Made by a program: the position numbers and the translations under genes. Positions 55,041 through 63,317 of a stretch of DNA of 64,000 nt are shown here, piece after piece. Position 1 is the first letter of the stretch. Every line of letters begins with the position of its first letter. The notes under the pieces are model-generated. The model was not told the DNA's origin and ran no database searches. It saw only the letters and a list, made by a program, of their open reading frames with translations. The DNA is from Rhodospirillales bacterium 70-18 (lineage in GTDB: Bacteria; Pseudomonadota; Alphaproteobacteria; Acetobacterales; Acetobacteraceae): NCBI GenBank assembly GCA_001899585.1, contig MKWE01000031.1, positions 273,188 through 337,187 of the forward strand, in the 5' to 3' direction.

Positions 55041-55094
55041 GGCAGCGCCGGGCCGGCGGCGGGGGGCCGGGAGGCAGCACCTCCCGGCCGTTGC

Positions 55095-55745
55095 ATGACC
55101 TGGATCGACTTCCAACTGCTGCTCTGGGGCACCGGCATGACGGCGCTGGTCAGCGCGGTCTCGGTGGCGCTCGGCCTGTCGCTCGGCATCCTGGTGTGCG
55201 CCGCCGGGATGGCGCGGGCGGCGTGGCTGCGGCGGTGCGCGGGGGTGTATGTCAGCTTCTTCCGCGGCGTGCCGCTGCTGGTGCAACTGCTGCTGATCTA
55301 CCACCTGCTGCCGCGCATCGGGCTGAACGTGCCGAGCCTGGCGGCGGCCATCGCCGGCATGGCGCTGTGCACGGCGGCCTACCAGGCGGAGAACCTGCGC
55401 GGCGGCTTCCTCAACATCCCGGCCGGGATGGTGGAGGCGGCGCAGATGCTCGGGCTGTCGAACCGGCAGATCCTGCTGCGCATCCGCCTGCCGGTGGCGC
55501 TGCGGCTGACGCTGCCCTCGGTGGTGAACGAGGCGATCATGATCCTGAAGGCGTCGTCGCTGGTCTCGGTGGTCGGCGTGGAGGAGGTGACGCGGGTGGC
55601 GCAGAACCTGTCGGCGGTGAGCTTTGATTTCGTGCCGGTCTTCATGACCGCGGGGGCGCTGTACCTGGTGCTGAACCTGGGGCTGACCTGGCTGGGCGGG
55701 CGGGTGGCGGTGCGGCTGCGCACCGGGCGCGCAGTGGCGGCATGA
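55095..55745 (+). CDS. Polar amino-acid ABC transporter permease 1
   Basis: A 216-residue HisMQ-type permease with about five membrane helices. SFFRGVPLLVQLLLIYHLLP is the hallmark of this family, and the coupling loop is VEAAQMLGLSNRQILLRIRLP. It pairs with the next permease, with which it overlaps by 4 bp. The 54 bp upstream contain a short GC-rich CCGGCC pattern and no promoter. Confidence 0.9.
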   Translation: MTWIDFQLLLWGTGMTALVSAVSVALGLSLGILVCAAGMARAAWLRRCAGVYVSFFRGVPLLVQLLLIYHLLPRIGLNVPSLAAAIAGMALCTAAYQAENLRGGFLNIPAGMVEAAQMLGLSNRQILLRIRLPVALRLTLPSVVNEAIMILKASSLVSVVGVEEVTRVAQNLSAVSFDFVPVFMTAGALYLVLNLGLTWLGGRVAVRLRTGRAVAA

Positions 55746-56404
55746 CGTTCGACCTGGGGCTGATCCTCGGCTCGCTGCCCGAGGTGCTGGCGGCGGCGTG
55801 GGTGACCATCGTGATGTGGCTGGCCAGCGCGGCGATGGGGGCGGCGCTGGGCTTCGTGCTGGCGCTGCTGCGGCGCTATGGCGGGCGGGCGGCGGCGTGG
55901 CCGATCCTGGGCTTCGTGACCGTGATCCGCGGCACGCCGTTCCTGATCCAGCTGTTCCTGCTCTACTACAGCGGTCCGAGCATCGGCATCGACCTCGACC
56001 CCACCGGCTCGGGCCTGCTGTCGCTGTCGATCTACGCCAGCGCGTATTTCTGCGAGATTTTCACCGGCGGGTTCGCCGCCATCCCGCGCGGGCATGTGGA
56101 GGCGGCGATCTGCGTCGGCCTGTCGCGCGCGCAGATCGTGGCGCGCATCCTGGTGCCGGAAATGGCGCTGCTGGTGCTGCCCGCCTGCGTCAACATGACC
56201 ATCCTGATGATGAAGGAGACCGCCGTGCTATCGATCGTCACGGTCCCGGAGCTGACCCTGGTGATCACCGCCATCGGCAGCCGCACGTTCGCCTTCGCCG
56301 AGGCGCTGTTCCTGCTGGCGATCGCCTATTGGGTGCTGACGGAGGCGACCGGGCGGCTGGGCCGGTTCGCCGAGGGTGCCTTGGCCCGGTACCGGCTGGC
56401 ATGA
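55742..56404 (+). CDS. Polar amino-acid ABC transporter permease 2
   Basis: A 220-residue HisMQ-type permease. VIRGTPFLIQLFLLYY and VEAAICVGLSRAQIVARILVP are the family signature and coupling loop. Overlaps both neighbours by 4 bp (ATGA), so the channel subunits and ATPase are made in a coupled fashion. Confidence 0.9.
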   Translation: MTFDLGLILGSLPEVLAAAWVTIVMWLASAAMGAALGFVLALLRRYGGRAAAWPILGFVTVIRGTPFLIQLFLLYYSGPSIGIDLDPTGSGLLSLSIYASAYFCEIFTGGFAAIPRGHVEAAICVGLSRAQIVARILVPEMALLVLPACVNMTILMMKETAVLSIVTVPELTLVITAIGSRTFAFAEALFLLAIAYWVLTEATGRLGRFAEGALARYRLA

Positions 56405-57198
56405 GCGCGGCCCAGGTCGCCATCCGCGCGCGGGGCGTGGGCAAGCGGTTCGGCGCCAACCAGGTGCTGGCCGACATCGCGCTGGAGGCGCGCGAGGGGG
56501 AGGTGACCTGCCTGATCGGCCCCTCCGGCTCCGGTAAGAGCACGCTGCTGCGCTGCATGGCGTTTTTGGAACGGCACGACGAAGGGACCATCGAGGTGTT
56601 CGGCCGGCCGATGGGCTTCGGCGCCGATGCGGCCCGCCGGCCGCTGCCCGAGGCCGATGTGGCGGCGGTGCGGCGCGACCTCGGCATGGTGTTCCAGCAG
56701 TTCAACCTGTGGCCGCACATGACCGCCCTCGGCAACGTGTCCGAGGCGCTGAAGCGCGTGCGGCGGCTGCCGCGCCGCGAGGCGGAGGGCCGCGCCATGG
56801 CGATGCTGGAGAAGGTGGGGCTGGGCGAGCGGGCGGCGCACTACCCCTCGGAACTCTCCGGCGGCCAGCAGCAGCGCGTGGCGATCGCCCGCGCGCTGGC
56901 GATGGAGCCGCGCATGGTGCTGTTCGACGAGCCGACCTCCTCGCTGGATCCGGAGCTGACCGGCGAGGTGCTGACGGTGATGCGCCAGCTGGCGCAGGAC
57001 GGCATGACCATGGTGGTGGTGACGCACGAGATCGGCTTCGCGGCGCAGGTGGCGCAGCACGTGGTGTTCCTCGATGGCGGGCGGGTGCTCCTGGACGGGC
57101 GGGCGGGCGAGGTGTTCCGCCAGCCCTGGCACCCGAGGCTGGGGCAGTTTTTGCAGACGTATCTGGACCTGGGGGCTTCGGTGTTGTTTCAGGGGTAG
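56401..57198 (+). CDS. Polar amino-acid ABC transporter ATPase
   Basis: A 265-residue ATPase of the HisP/GlnQ class. Walker A GPSGSGKS (40-47), QQFNLWPHMT, signature ELSGGQQQRVAIARAL, Walker B VLFDEPTSSLDPEL and VVTHEIGFA are complete. It overlaps permease 2 by 4 bp. Its TAG stop touches the start of a palindromic repeat. Together with the upstream genes it forms a complete importer, possibly for histidine or a related amino acid given hutHU nearby; this is inference. Confidence 0.9.
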   Translation: MSAAQVAIRARGVGKRFGANQVLADIALEAREGEVTCLIGPSGSGKSTLLRCMAFLERHDEGTIEVFGRPMGFGADAARRPLPEADVAAVRRDLGMVFQQFNLWPHMTALGNVSEALKRVRRLPRREAEGRAMAMLEKVGLGERAAHYPSELSGGQQQRVAIARALAMEPRMVLFDEPTSSLDPELTGEVLTVMRQLAQDGMTMVVVTHEIGFAAQVAQHVVFLDGGRVLLDGRAGEVFRQPWHPRLGQFLQTYLDLGASVLFQG

Positions 57199-57325
57199 GA
57201 AGCGGTTCTTTTTTGAAAAAAAGAACCAAAAAACTTCCATCCGTTTGATGTTGCTCGGTATCTCCGTCCGGACTCCAGTGGATAAAGTTTTTTTGCTTCT
57301 TTTTGTTCACAAAAAGAAGGCTTCC
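57198..57325. repeat. Palindromic intergenic repeat, long form (copy 7)
   Basis: It abuts the stop of the ABC ATPase gene. GGAAGC (57198-57203) and GCTTCC (57320-57325) close it. Inside are GGTTCTTTTTT...AAAAAAAGAACC, central arms AACTTCCATCCG...GGATAAAGTTTTTTT around a core ending GGACTCCAGT, and CTTCTTTTTGTTCACAAAAAGAAG. Relative to copies 3-5 it is inverted. Confidence 0.85.
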
Positions 57326-57389
57326 CTGTCCTTGCTTGACCCCCGCCCCCGCCACTCCTACCGTTCCGGCGCCAAACGGGAGAAAACGC

Positions 57390-58325
57390 ATGCTCGATGA
57401 TCTGGACGCCGCTCTGGGCTTCGCCCCGGACTATGATTCGGCGATTCCGTACATGCTGCGCACGCGCGAGTACTACAAGGCGATCGGCTACACCACGCCG
57501 TACCGCTGGGCGCATTACATCGATGCGCCGTTCCACAGGCTGGCCAGGCCGGTGGCCCAGGCGCGGGTGGCGCTGATCTCCACCGCCGCGCCATTCCAGC
57601 CGGGCAAGGGCGACCAGGGGCCGGGCGCCGCCTATAACGGCGCGGCCAAGTATTTCGACGTGCTGGATTTCGACAGCGCGGCCGAGCACGACATGCGGAT
57701 CTCCCATATCGGCTACGACCGCAAGAACACCACCGCCACCGACAGCGGCACCTGGTTTCCGCACGCGCAACTGCGCCGCGCCGCCGCCGAGGGCCGCATC
57801 GGCGCGCTGGCGCCACGCATGTTCGGGGCGCCGACCAACCGCAGCCACCGGGTGACGGTGGAGCAGGACGCACCGACCATCCTGGCGCGCTGCCGCGAGG
57901 ATGGGGTGGAGGCGGCGGTGCTGGTACCCAACTGCCCGGTATGCCACCAGACCATCTCGCTGGTGGCGCGGCACCTGGAGGCCAACGGCATCGCCACCGT
58001 GGTGATGGGCTGCGCCAAGGACATCGTGGAGCACGCCGCCGTGCCGCGCTTCCTGTGGAGCGACTTCCCGCTGGGCAACGGCGCCGGCAAGCCGCACGAC
58101 GTGGCCTCGCAGGCCGAGACGCTGAACCAGGCGCTGGCGCTGCTGGACTCCGCGGTGGGCCCGCGCACCACCATGCAGAACCGGCTGCGCTGGGCCGAGG
58201 ACGCGTCGTGGAAGCTCGACTACCTCAACCTGGAACGCATCCCGGCGGAGGAGCTGGGGCGCCTGCGCGCGGAGTTCGACCGGCAGAAGCTCGCCGCCAA
58301 GGCGGTCAGCAGCAAGGCGGCCTGA
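57390..58325 (+). CDS. Glycine/sarcosine/betaine reductase selenoprotein B-like protein
   Basis: A 311-residue cytoplasmic protein resembling the GrdB/PrdB family in its core: VALISTAAPFQPG near 60-71, then VPNCPVCHQTISLVARHLEANGI, with a Cys182-Pro-Val-Cys185 motif where true selenoprotein B has selenocysteine, and RFLWSDFPLGNGAGKP later. No in-frame TGA is involved, so this is a non-selenium relative. The reaction is unknown; a C-S or C-N bond reduction or a redox step is conceivable. The ATG at 57390 follows GGGAGA; first of four co-directional genes. Confidence 0.65.
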   Translation: MLDDLDAALGFAPDYDSAIPYMLRTREYYKAIGYTTPYRWAHYIDAPFHRLARPVAQARVALISTAAPFQPGKGDQGPGAAYNGAAKYFDVLDFDSAAEHDMRISHIGYDRKNTTATDSGTWFPHAQLRRAAAEGRIGALAPRMFGAPTNRSHRVTVEQDAPTILARCREDGVEAAVLVPNCPVCHQTISLVARHLEANGIATVVMGCAKDIVEHAAVPRFLWSDFPLGNGAGKPHDVASQAETLNQALALLDSAVGPRTTMQNRLRWAEDASWKLDYLNLERIPAEELGRLRAEFDRQKLAAKAVSSKAA

Positions 58326-58331
58326 CGCCCC

Positions 58332-59525
58332 ATGACCCGACCGTTCGAGGGCGTGCGCGTACTGGATTTCACCCAGGTGCTGGCCGGACCCTATGGCAGC
58401 TACCAGCTGGCGCTGCTCGGCGCGGACGTGATCAAGGTGGAACGGCGGGAGGGCGAGGACATGCGCCGCACGCCGCTGTCGCGCGAATGGGCGGATCGCG
58501 GCATGGCGCCCTCGTGGATGGCGCTGAACGGCAACAAGCGCAGCCTGACGCTGGATTTGCAGAAGCCGGAGGCGGTGGAGATCGTCACGCGCCTGGCCGC
58601 CGACGCGGACGTGGTGATGGAGAATTTCCGCCCGGGCGTGATGGACCGGCTGGGCATCGGGCACGACGCGCTGTCGCTGGTGAATCCGAAGCTGATCTAC
58701 TGCGCCATCTGCGGCTTCGGCCAGACCGGGCCGGATCGCAACGAGGCCGGCTATGACGGCAAGCTGCAGGCGATGTCCGGCATCATGGCGATGACCGGCC
58801 ACCCTGGCGAGGCGCCGTTGCGCGCCGGCTTCGCGGTGTGCGACACGCTCACCGGCATGACGGCGGCCTTCGCGGTGTCCAGCGCCCTGTTCCAGCGCAC
58901 CCATACCGGGCAGGGCCAGTTCATCGACGTGTCGATGCTGGAGGCGACGCTGGCCTTTCTGTCCGGGCCGGTGGCGGATTTCACCGTGGCCGGGCACCGG
59001 CAGCAGCCGATGGGCAACCAGGCGGTCAGCCGCAAGCCCACCGCCAACCTGTTCCGCGCCGGCGACGGATATCTGCTGCTGGCGGTCAACAACGAGAAGC
59101 AATACCGCGCGCTGATGGCCGCCCTGGGGCGGGCCGACGCGCTGGACGACCCGCGATTCGCCGACTGGTTCCTGCGCAACGAGAACGAGCCGGCACTGCG
59201 CGAGATCATCGAGGCGGCGCTGGCCGGCGACAGCGCCAAGGCGTGGGAGGCACGGCTCAACCCCGCCGGCGCGCCCTGCGCCAGCATCTGGCGGGTGGAG
59301 GAGGTCATCGCGCACCGCCAGGTGGTGGCGCGCGAGGTGCTGCAAACGGTGGACACGCCGTACGGGCCGCTCAGCTTCATGGGCAGCGGCTTCCAGATGG
59401 CGCATGGCGGCGGGCGGCTGGACACGGCGGCGCCGGCGCTGGGGGCGCATAACGACGAGGTGCTGGCGGCGGCCGGGTACGACACGGCCGAGATCGCGGC
59501 GCTGCGGGCGGCCGGGGTGGTCTGA
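58332..59525 (+). CDS. CaiB/BaiF (family III) CoA transferase
   Basis: A 397-residue CoA transferase of the formyl-CoA:oxalate (Frc) type. The N-terminus GVRVLDFTQVLAGPYGS, the ENFRPGVMDRLG segment and catalytic Asp142 in GYDGKLQAMSG are conserved. It would move CoA between carboxylic acids, activating a substrate for the neighbouring enzymes. It starts 6 bp after the GrdB-like gene and ends 7 bp before the hydrolase gene, so these three are almost certainly one operon. Confidence 0.88.
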   Translation: MTRPFEGVRVLDFTQVLAGPYGSYQLALLGADVIKVERREGEDMRRTPLSREWADRGMAPSWMALNGNKRSLTLDLQKPEAVEIVTRLAADADVVMENFRPGVMDRLGIGHDALSLVNPKLIYCAICGFGQTGPDRNEAGYDGKLQAMSGIMAMTGHPGEAPLRAGFAVCDTLTGMTAAFAVSSALFQRTHTGQGQFIDVSMLEATLAFLSGPVADFTVAGHRQQPMGNQAVSRKPTANLFRAGDGYLLLAVNNEKQYRALMAALGRADALDDPRFADWFLRNENEPALREIIEAALAGDSAKAWEARLNPAGAPCASIWRVEEVIAHRQVVAREVLQTVDTPYGPLSFMGSGFQMAHGGGRLDTAAPALGAHNDEVLAAAGYDTAEIAALRAAGVV

Positions 59526-59532
59526 CAGACCG

Positions 59533-60333
59533 ATGAACCTTCAGGCGGAATACGACAACGGCGCCAAGGTGCCGGAATACCCGGCCATCGTGGCTGGCTG
59601 GGTGCGCGATGCCGCCGCGTTTCGCGAGAGCCATCCGCATGCGGAACTCGGCCTCGCCTACGGCCCCACGCCGCGCCAGGCGATGGATGTGTTCTGGCCG
59701 GGCGCCGCGCGGGTAGGCAGGGTGGCGCTGTTCATCCATGGCGGCTACTGGCAGCGGCTGGACCGCTCGGTGTTCAGCCATTTCGCGCGCGGGCTGCTGG
59801 CGCATGGGGTGGCGGTGGCGATGCCGTCCTACGATCTGTGCCCGCAGGTCAGCATGGCCGAGCTGGTGGAGCAGGTGCGCCAGGCGGCCGGGTTCCTGCA
59901 TCGCCGCACCGGCGGCAGGCTGCTGGCCACCGGGCATTCGGCTGGCGGGCATCTGACCGCGATGCTGCTGGCCACTGATTGGGCGGCGCGCGGGCTGCCG
60001 GCCGACATGGTGCCGGCGGGGCTGCCGATCAGCGGGCTGTTCGACCTGCCGCCGCTGTTGCACACCACGGTGGCCGATCCGCTGGGGCTGGACGAGGCGG
60101 AGGCCAGGCGCCTGTCGCCGCTGTTCCTGCCGCGGCCGGCGGGGCGCATCCATGCGGTGGTGGGCGGCGCGGAGGGGGTGGAATACACCCGCCAGTCGCG
60201 CAGCATCGCCGAGGCATGGGGCGGCACCTGGGAAAGCCTGCCCGGCCACAACCACTTCACCATCGCCGCCGAGCTGATCAACCCGGACTCACCCTTGGTG
60301 GCGCGCGCCGTCGGGTTGATGAGTTGGCACTGA
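59533..60333 (+). CDS. Alpha/beta hydrolase, kynurenine formamidase-like
   Basis: A 266-residue alpha/beta hydrolase. HGGYW (69-73) forms the oxyanion hole in the way typical of arylformamidase (AFMID-like) enzymes, the nucleophile is Ser136 in GHSAGGH, and the probable catalytic His is in PGHNHFTI near the C-terminus. It may hydrolyse N-formylkynurenine or another amide or ester. The ATG at 59533 follows the CoA transferase stop by 7 bp; the longer frame is a shadow. Confidence 0.75.
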   Translation: MNLQAEYDNGAKVPEYPAIVAGWVRDAAAFRESHPHAELGLAYGPTPRQAMDVFWPGAARVGRVALFIHGGYWQRLDRSVFSHFARGLLAHGVAVAMPSYDLCPQVSMAELVEQVRQAAGFLHRRTGGRLLATGHSAGGHLTAMLLATDWAARGLPADMVPAGLPISGLFDLPPLLHTTVADPLGLDEAEARRLSPLFLPRPAGRIHAVVGGAEGVEYTRQSRSIAEAWGGTWESLPGHNHFTIAAELINPDSPLVARAVGLMSWH

Positions 60334-60338
60334 ACCGC

Positions 60339-60429
60339 AAACGAATAAAAGTTTTTTTGCTTCTTTGTTTTCAAACAAAGAGGACTTGTTCTTTTTTGAA
60401 AAAAAGAACCAAAAAACTTTTATTCGTTT
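60339..60429. repeat. Palindromic intergenic repeat, short form (copy 8)
   Basis: It lies between the hydrolase and ThDP-enzyme genes. The outer arms are a perfect 19-bp pair, AAACGAATAAAAGTTTTTT (60339-60357) and its complement AAAAAACTTTTATTCGTTT (60411-60429). Inside are CTTCTTTGTTTTCAAACAAAGAG and GTTCTTTTTTGAAAAAAAGAAC. The cleanest short copy. Confidence 0.88.
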
Positions 60430-60444
60430 AAGGGGGGGTCGCGC

Positions 60445-62154
60445 ATGTACACGGCGAGCACCGCATTACTGGAGGCGTTGCAGGAGGCGGGTGTCACCTG
60501 CATCTTCGCCAATTTCGGCAGCGACCATCCGGGCATTCTGGAGGCCATCGCCGAATCGCGCGCCGCCGGCAGGCCGGTGCCGGCGGTGATCACCAGCCCG
60601 AATGAGATGGTGGCGCTGTCGGCGGCGCATGGCCACGCGCTGGTCTCGGGCGTGGCGCAATGCGTGCTGGTGCATGTGGAATGCGGCACCCAGGCGCTGG
60701 CAGGGGCGGTGCACAACGCCGCCAAGGGGCGGGTGCCGGTGCTGGTGTTCGCCGGCGCCTCGCCGTTCACCCAGGAAGGGGAGTTGCGCGGCAGCCGCAA
60801 CGAGTTCATCCAGTGGATCCAGGACGTGCACGACCAGCGCGGCCTGGTGCGCGGCTACATGCGCTACGACAACGAGTTGCGCACCGGGCGCAACCTGAAG
60901 CAGATGGTGTTCCGCGCCCTGCAATTCGCGCGGTCCGACCCGAAAGGCCCGGTCTACCTGATGGCCGCGCGCGAAGTGCTGGAGGAGGAGGTGCCGCGCG
61001 TCGCGCTGGACCTGGCGCAATGGCGCCCGGTGGCGCCGGCCGCGCTGCCGCCGGCGGGGGTGGACGAACTGGCCGAGGCGCTGCTGGCGGCCGAGCAGCC
61101 GCTGGTGGTGACCTCCTATCTCGGCCGGCGGCCGGAGGCGGTGGGGCAGCTTGTCACCCTGGCGCGGCGGCTGGGCATGGGCGTGCTGGACTCGGTGCCC
61201 AACACCATGAACTTCCCGGCCGACGACCCGCTCTACCAGGGCTGCCAGTGGAACGAGCCGGTGCAGAACCCGGCCCTGGCGGCGGCCGACGTGGTGCTGG
61301 TGCTGGACAGCGACGTGCCGTGGATCTCGGCGGTCAGCCGGCCGCGCCCGGGGGCGAGGATATTCCATATCGATACCGACCCGCTGAAGCAGCAGATGCC
61401 GCTGTGGTATATCCACGCGCTGCGCAGCTTCCGCGCCGACACCGCCATCGCGCTGGCGCAGCTCAACGCCCGGCTGGACGGACTGATCGACACCGACGCG
61501 GTGGAGCGCCGCATGGCCCGCCACCGCGCCGCCCACGCCGCCCGGCTGGAACGGCTGCGGGCGCGCGAGGCGCCGCCGGAGGGCGTGATCACGCCGGAAT
61601 ACCTGACCGCCTGCATCCGCGCCCGCGCGGACGCCGACACCATCGTGCTGAACGAGGGGATTTCCAACTACACGGTGATCATCGACCACATGATGTCCAC
61701 CCGCCCGGGCAGCATGTTCACCTCCGGCGGCGGCTCGCTGGGCTGGAATGGCGGCGCCGCGCTGGGCGCCAAGCTGGCCAGGCCGGAGGCCAAGGTGTTC
61801 GCGCTGGGCGGGGACGGCAGCTACATGTTCTCCGTGCCGTCCACGGTGCACTGGATGGCGCGGCAGTATCGCGCGCCGTTCCTGCAGGTGGTCTACAACA
61901 ACCGCGGCTGGAAATCGCCGCGGCTGTCGATGCTGGCGGTGCACCCGGACGGGCATGCCAGCCGCAGCAACGAACTGGGCGTGAGCTTCGACCCGCCCCC
62001 CGACTACGCCGGCATCGCCGCCGCGGCGGGCGGGGCGCTGGCGCTGACGGTGAGGCGCCCGGAGGAGGTGGAGCCGGCGCTGGACGCCGCCCTGCGCGCG
62101 ATCACGCAGGAAGGCCGGGCGGCGGTGCTGGATGTGTGGCTGGCGCATCTGTGA
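60445..62154 (+). CDS. Thiamine-diphosphate enzyme (acetolactate synthase-like)
   Basis: A 569-residue ThDP-dependent enzyme with the three-domain plan of acetolactate synthase or benzoylformate decarboxylase. The cofactor-activating glutamate is in SPNEMVALSAAHG (about residue 53), and the Mg/ThDP motif is GGDGSYMF (about 455-462) followed by VVYNNRGW. It is not clearly ALS itself: the surroundings lack ilvN, and the family is generally annotated only as ThDP-requiring. A 2-oxo-acid decarboxylase or ligase in the same pathway as the upstream CoA transferase is plausible. Its 3' end overlaps the convergent azoreductase gene by 53 bp. Confidence 0.82.
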   Translation: MYTASTALLEALQEAGVTCIFANFGSDHPGILEAIAESRAAGRPVPAVITSPNEMVALSAAHGHALVSGVAQCVLVHVECGTQALAGAVHNAAKGRVPVLVFAGASPFTQEGELRGSRNEFIQWIQDVHDQRGLVRGYMRYDNELRTGRNLKQMVFRALQFARSDPKGPVYLMAAREVLEEEVPRVALDLAQWRPVAPAALPPAGVDELAEALLAAEQPLVVTSYLGRRPEAVGQLVTLARRLGMGVLDSVPNTMNFPADDPLYQGCQWNEPVQNPALAAADVVLVLDSDVPWISAVSRPRPGARIFHIDTDPLKQQMPLWYIHALRSFRADTAIALAQLNARLDGLIDTDAVERRMARHRAAHAARLERLRAREAPPEGVITPEYLTACIRARADADTIVLNEGISNYTVIIDHMMSTRPGSMFTSGGGSLGWNGGAALGAKLARPEAKVFALGGDGSYMFSVPSTVHWMARQYRAPFLQVVYNNRGWKSPRLSMLAVHPDGHASRSNELGVSFDPPPDYAGIAAAAGGALALTVRRPEEVEPALDAALRAITQEGRAAVLDVWLAHL

Positions 62155-62755
62155 GCGGCAGCACCGCGTCCAGCCAGGCTGCCGCCTCGCCCATCGGGTC
62201 GCCGCCGCCGCGCGTGGTGCCCTGGAGCGACAGCACCCGCACGCTGCGGATGCCGATCGTGGCCAGGATCGCCCGCAGATACGGCACCAGGAAATCCGGC
62301 TGCTCGCCCGCGCCGCCATGCGCCCCGCCCGCCGCCGTCACGATGTAGCCGGGCCGGTCGACCAGCAGCCCGAACTTCCCCTGCGGCCCGAACCCGAAGG
62401 CGCGGCGCGGCCGCACCACATGGTCGAGCCAGGCCTTCAGGCAGGAGGGCACGGTGTAGTTGTGCATCGGTGTGCCGATCACCAGCGCGTCGGTCGCCTC
62501 GATCTCGCCGATCAGCACCTCGGACAGCGCCAGGGCCGCGTGGTCCGCCGGCCCCCGCGCCTCCGCCGGCATGCGCATCGCCATGTCGAACGCGGCATCC
62601 ACATGCGGCGGCGGCGCCAGCCCGAGGTCGCGGCGCAGCACCTCCGCCTCCGGGTGCAGCACCGCGAGCCGCGCCATCACGAGGGCGGAGGCGCGGCGGC
62701 TGAACGAGCCGGGTTTCGGGCTGCAATCCAGGTGCAAAATGCGCCGAATCGGCAT
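62102..62755 (-). CDS. FMN-dependent NADH-azoreductase-like flavodoxin-fold protein
   Basis: A 217-residue flavodoxin-fold enzyme of the AzoR/quinone reductase group. The phosphate-binding start is LDCSPKPGSFSR, followed by GTPMHNYTVPSCLKAWLDHV with the FMN contact segment, and TAAGGAHGG for the flavin ring. It reduces quinones or azo compounds with NAD(P)H. It starts 3 bp after the AhpD-like gene on the same strand, so they form a redox operon controlled by the divergent MarR protein. The C-terminal tail overlaps the ThDP gene in antisense. Confidence 0.88.
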   Translation of the reverse strand: MPIRRILHLDCSPKPGSFSRRASALVMARLAVLHPEAEVLRRDLGLAPPPHVDAAFDMAMRMPAEARGPADHAALALSEVLIGEIEATDALVIGTPMHNYTVPSCLKAWLDHVVRPRRAFGFGPQGKFGLLVDRPGYIVTAAGGAHGGAGEQPDFLVPYLRAILATIGIRSVRVLSLQGTTRGGGDPMGEAAAWLDAVLPLTDAPATHPAPPPGLPA

Positions 62756-62758
62756 GAT

Positions 62759-63244
62759 TTACGCCGCCACAAGCGCCTCCGCCGGCACTTGCGGGGTGAA
62801 ATGATAGGCCCCGGCGATGCGGTTCCACACGTTGATCGCCCCGATTGCCGTGGTCAGGTAGGCCAGTTCCTGCGGTGCAAAGGCGGCGGTGGCGGTGGCG
62901 TAGGCGGCGTCGGACACGCCGCCCTGGGCGATCAGCGTCAGCGCCTCGGTCCAGGCCAGCGCCGCCCGCTCGCGCACGGTGAACACCGGCGCCTCGTGCC
63001 AGACCGGCAGCAGGGTCAGCTTCGCCTCCGAGAGCCCGATGCGGCGGGCGTCGGTGGTGTGCATCTGCAGGCAGAAGGCGCAGCCGTTGAGCTGGGAGGC
63101 GCGCAGCTTCACCAGTTCCAGCAGCGCCTCGTCCAGCCCATGCGCGCGGGCGGCGCCGGAGAGGGCGCGGATGGCGGCGACGGCGTCGGGCACCAGGGCG
63201 TAGAACGCCTTGCCCTCCATGCGGGGCTGCGGCTGGTCGGTCAT
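62759..63244 (-). CDS. Carboxymuconolactone decarboxylase/AhpD-like protein
   Basis: A 161-residue all-helical AhpD-fold protein. The redox motif Cys55-x2-Cys58 with His62 (NGCAFCLQMHT) is the alkylhydroperoxidase signature, preceded by ELVKLRASQ. Such proteins act in peroxide defence or as thiol-disulfide reductases. First gene of the operon, divergent from marR over a palindromic operator. Confidence 0.88.
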   Translation of the reverse strand: MTDQPQPRMEGKAFYALVPDAVAAIRALSGAARAHGLDEALLELVKLRASQLNGCAFCLQMHTTDARRIGLSEAKLTLLPVWHEAPVFTVRERAALAWTEALTLIAQGGVSDAAYATATAAFAPQELAYLTTAIGAINVWNRIAGAYHFTPQVPAEALVAA

Positions 63245-63280
63245 GGCGGTTGCTCTCCTTGGGCGAAGGGTGCAGAGGTA

Positions 63281-63296
63281 TATCAGTGCACTGATA
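63281..63296. promoter_or_regulatory. Perfect 16-bp palindrome, probable MarR operator
   Basis: TATCAGTGCACTGATA is a perfect dyad in the 73-bp divergent gap between the AhpD-like and marR genes. A TATAAG (63300-63305) just to its right could be the marR -10 box, so bound repressor would block both promoters. A half site TGATAC recurs at 63311-63316. Confidence 0.75.
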
Positions 63297-63317
63297 CTTT
63301 ATAAGAGCCCTGATACC

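Noticed and set aside
57198..57325. Palindromic repeats read as ordinary Rho-independent terminators
   Set aside because: Some copies lie in divergent or within-operon gaps and all share extended sequence identity well beyond hairpin plus T-run, so a repeat family is the better description; a terminator effect remains possible at some copies.
57930..57950. Selenocysteine in the GrdB-like protein
   Set aside because: The motif is read through ordinary cysteine codons; there is no in-frame TGA in the gene.
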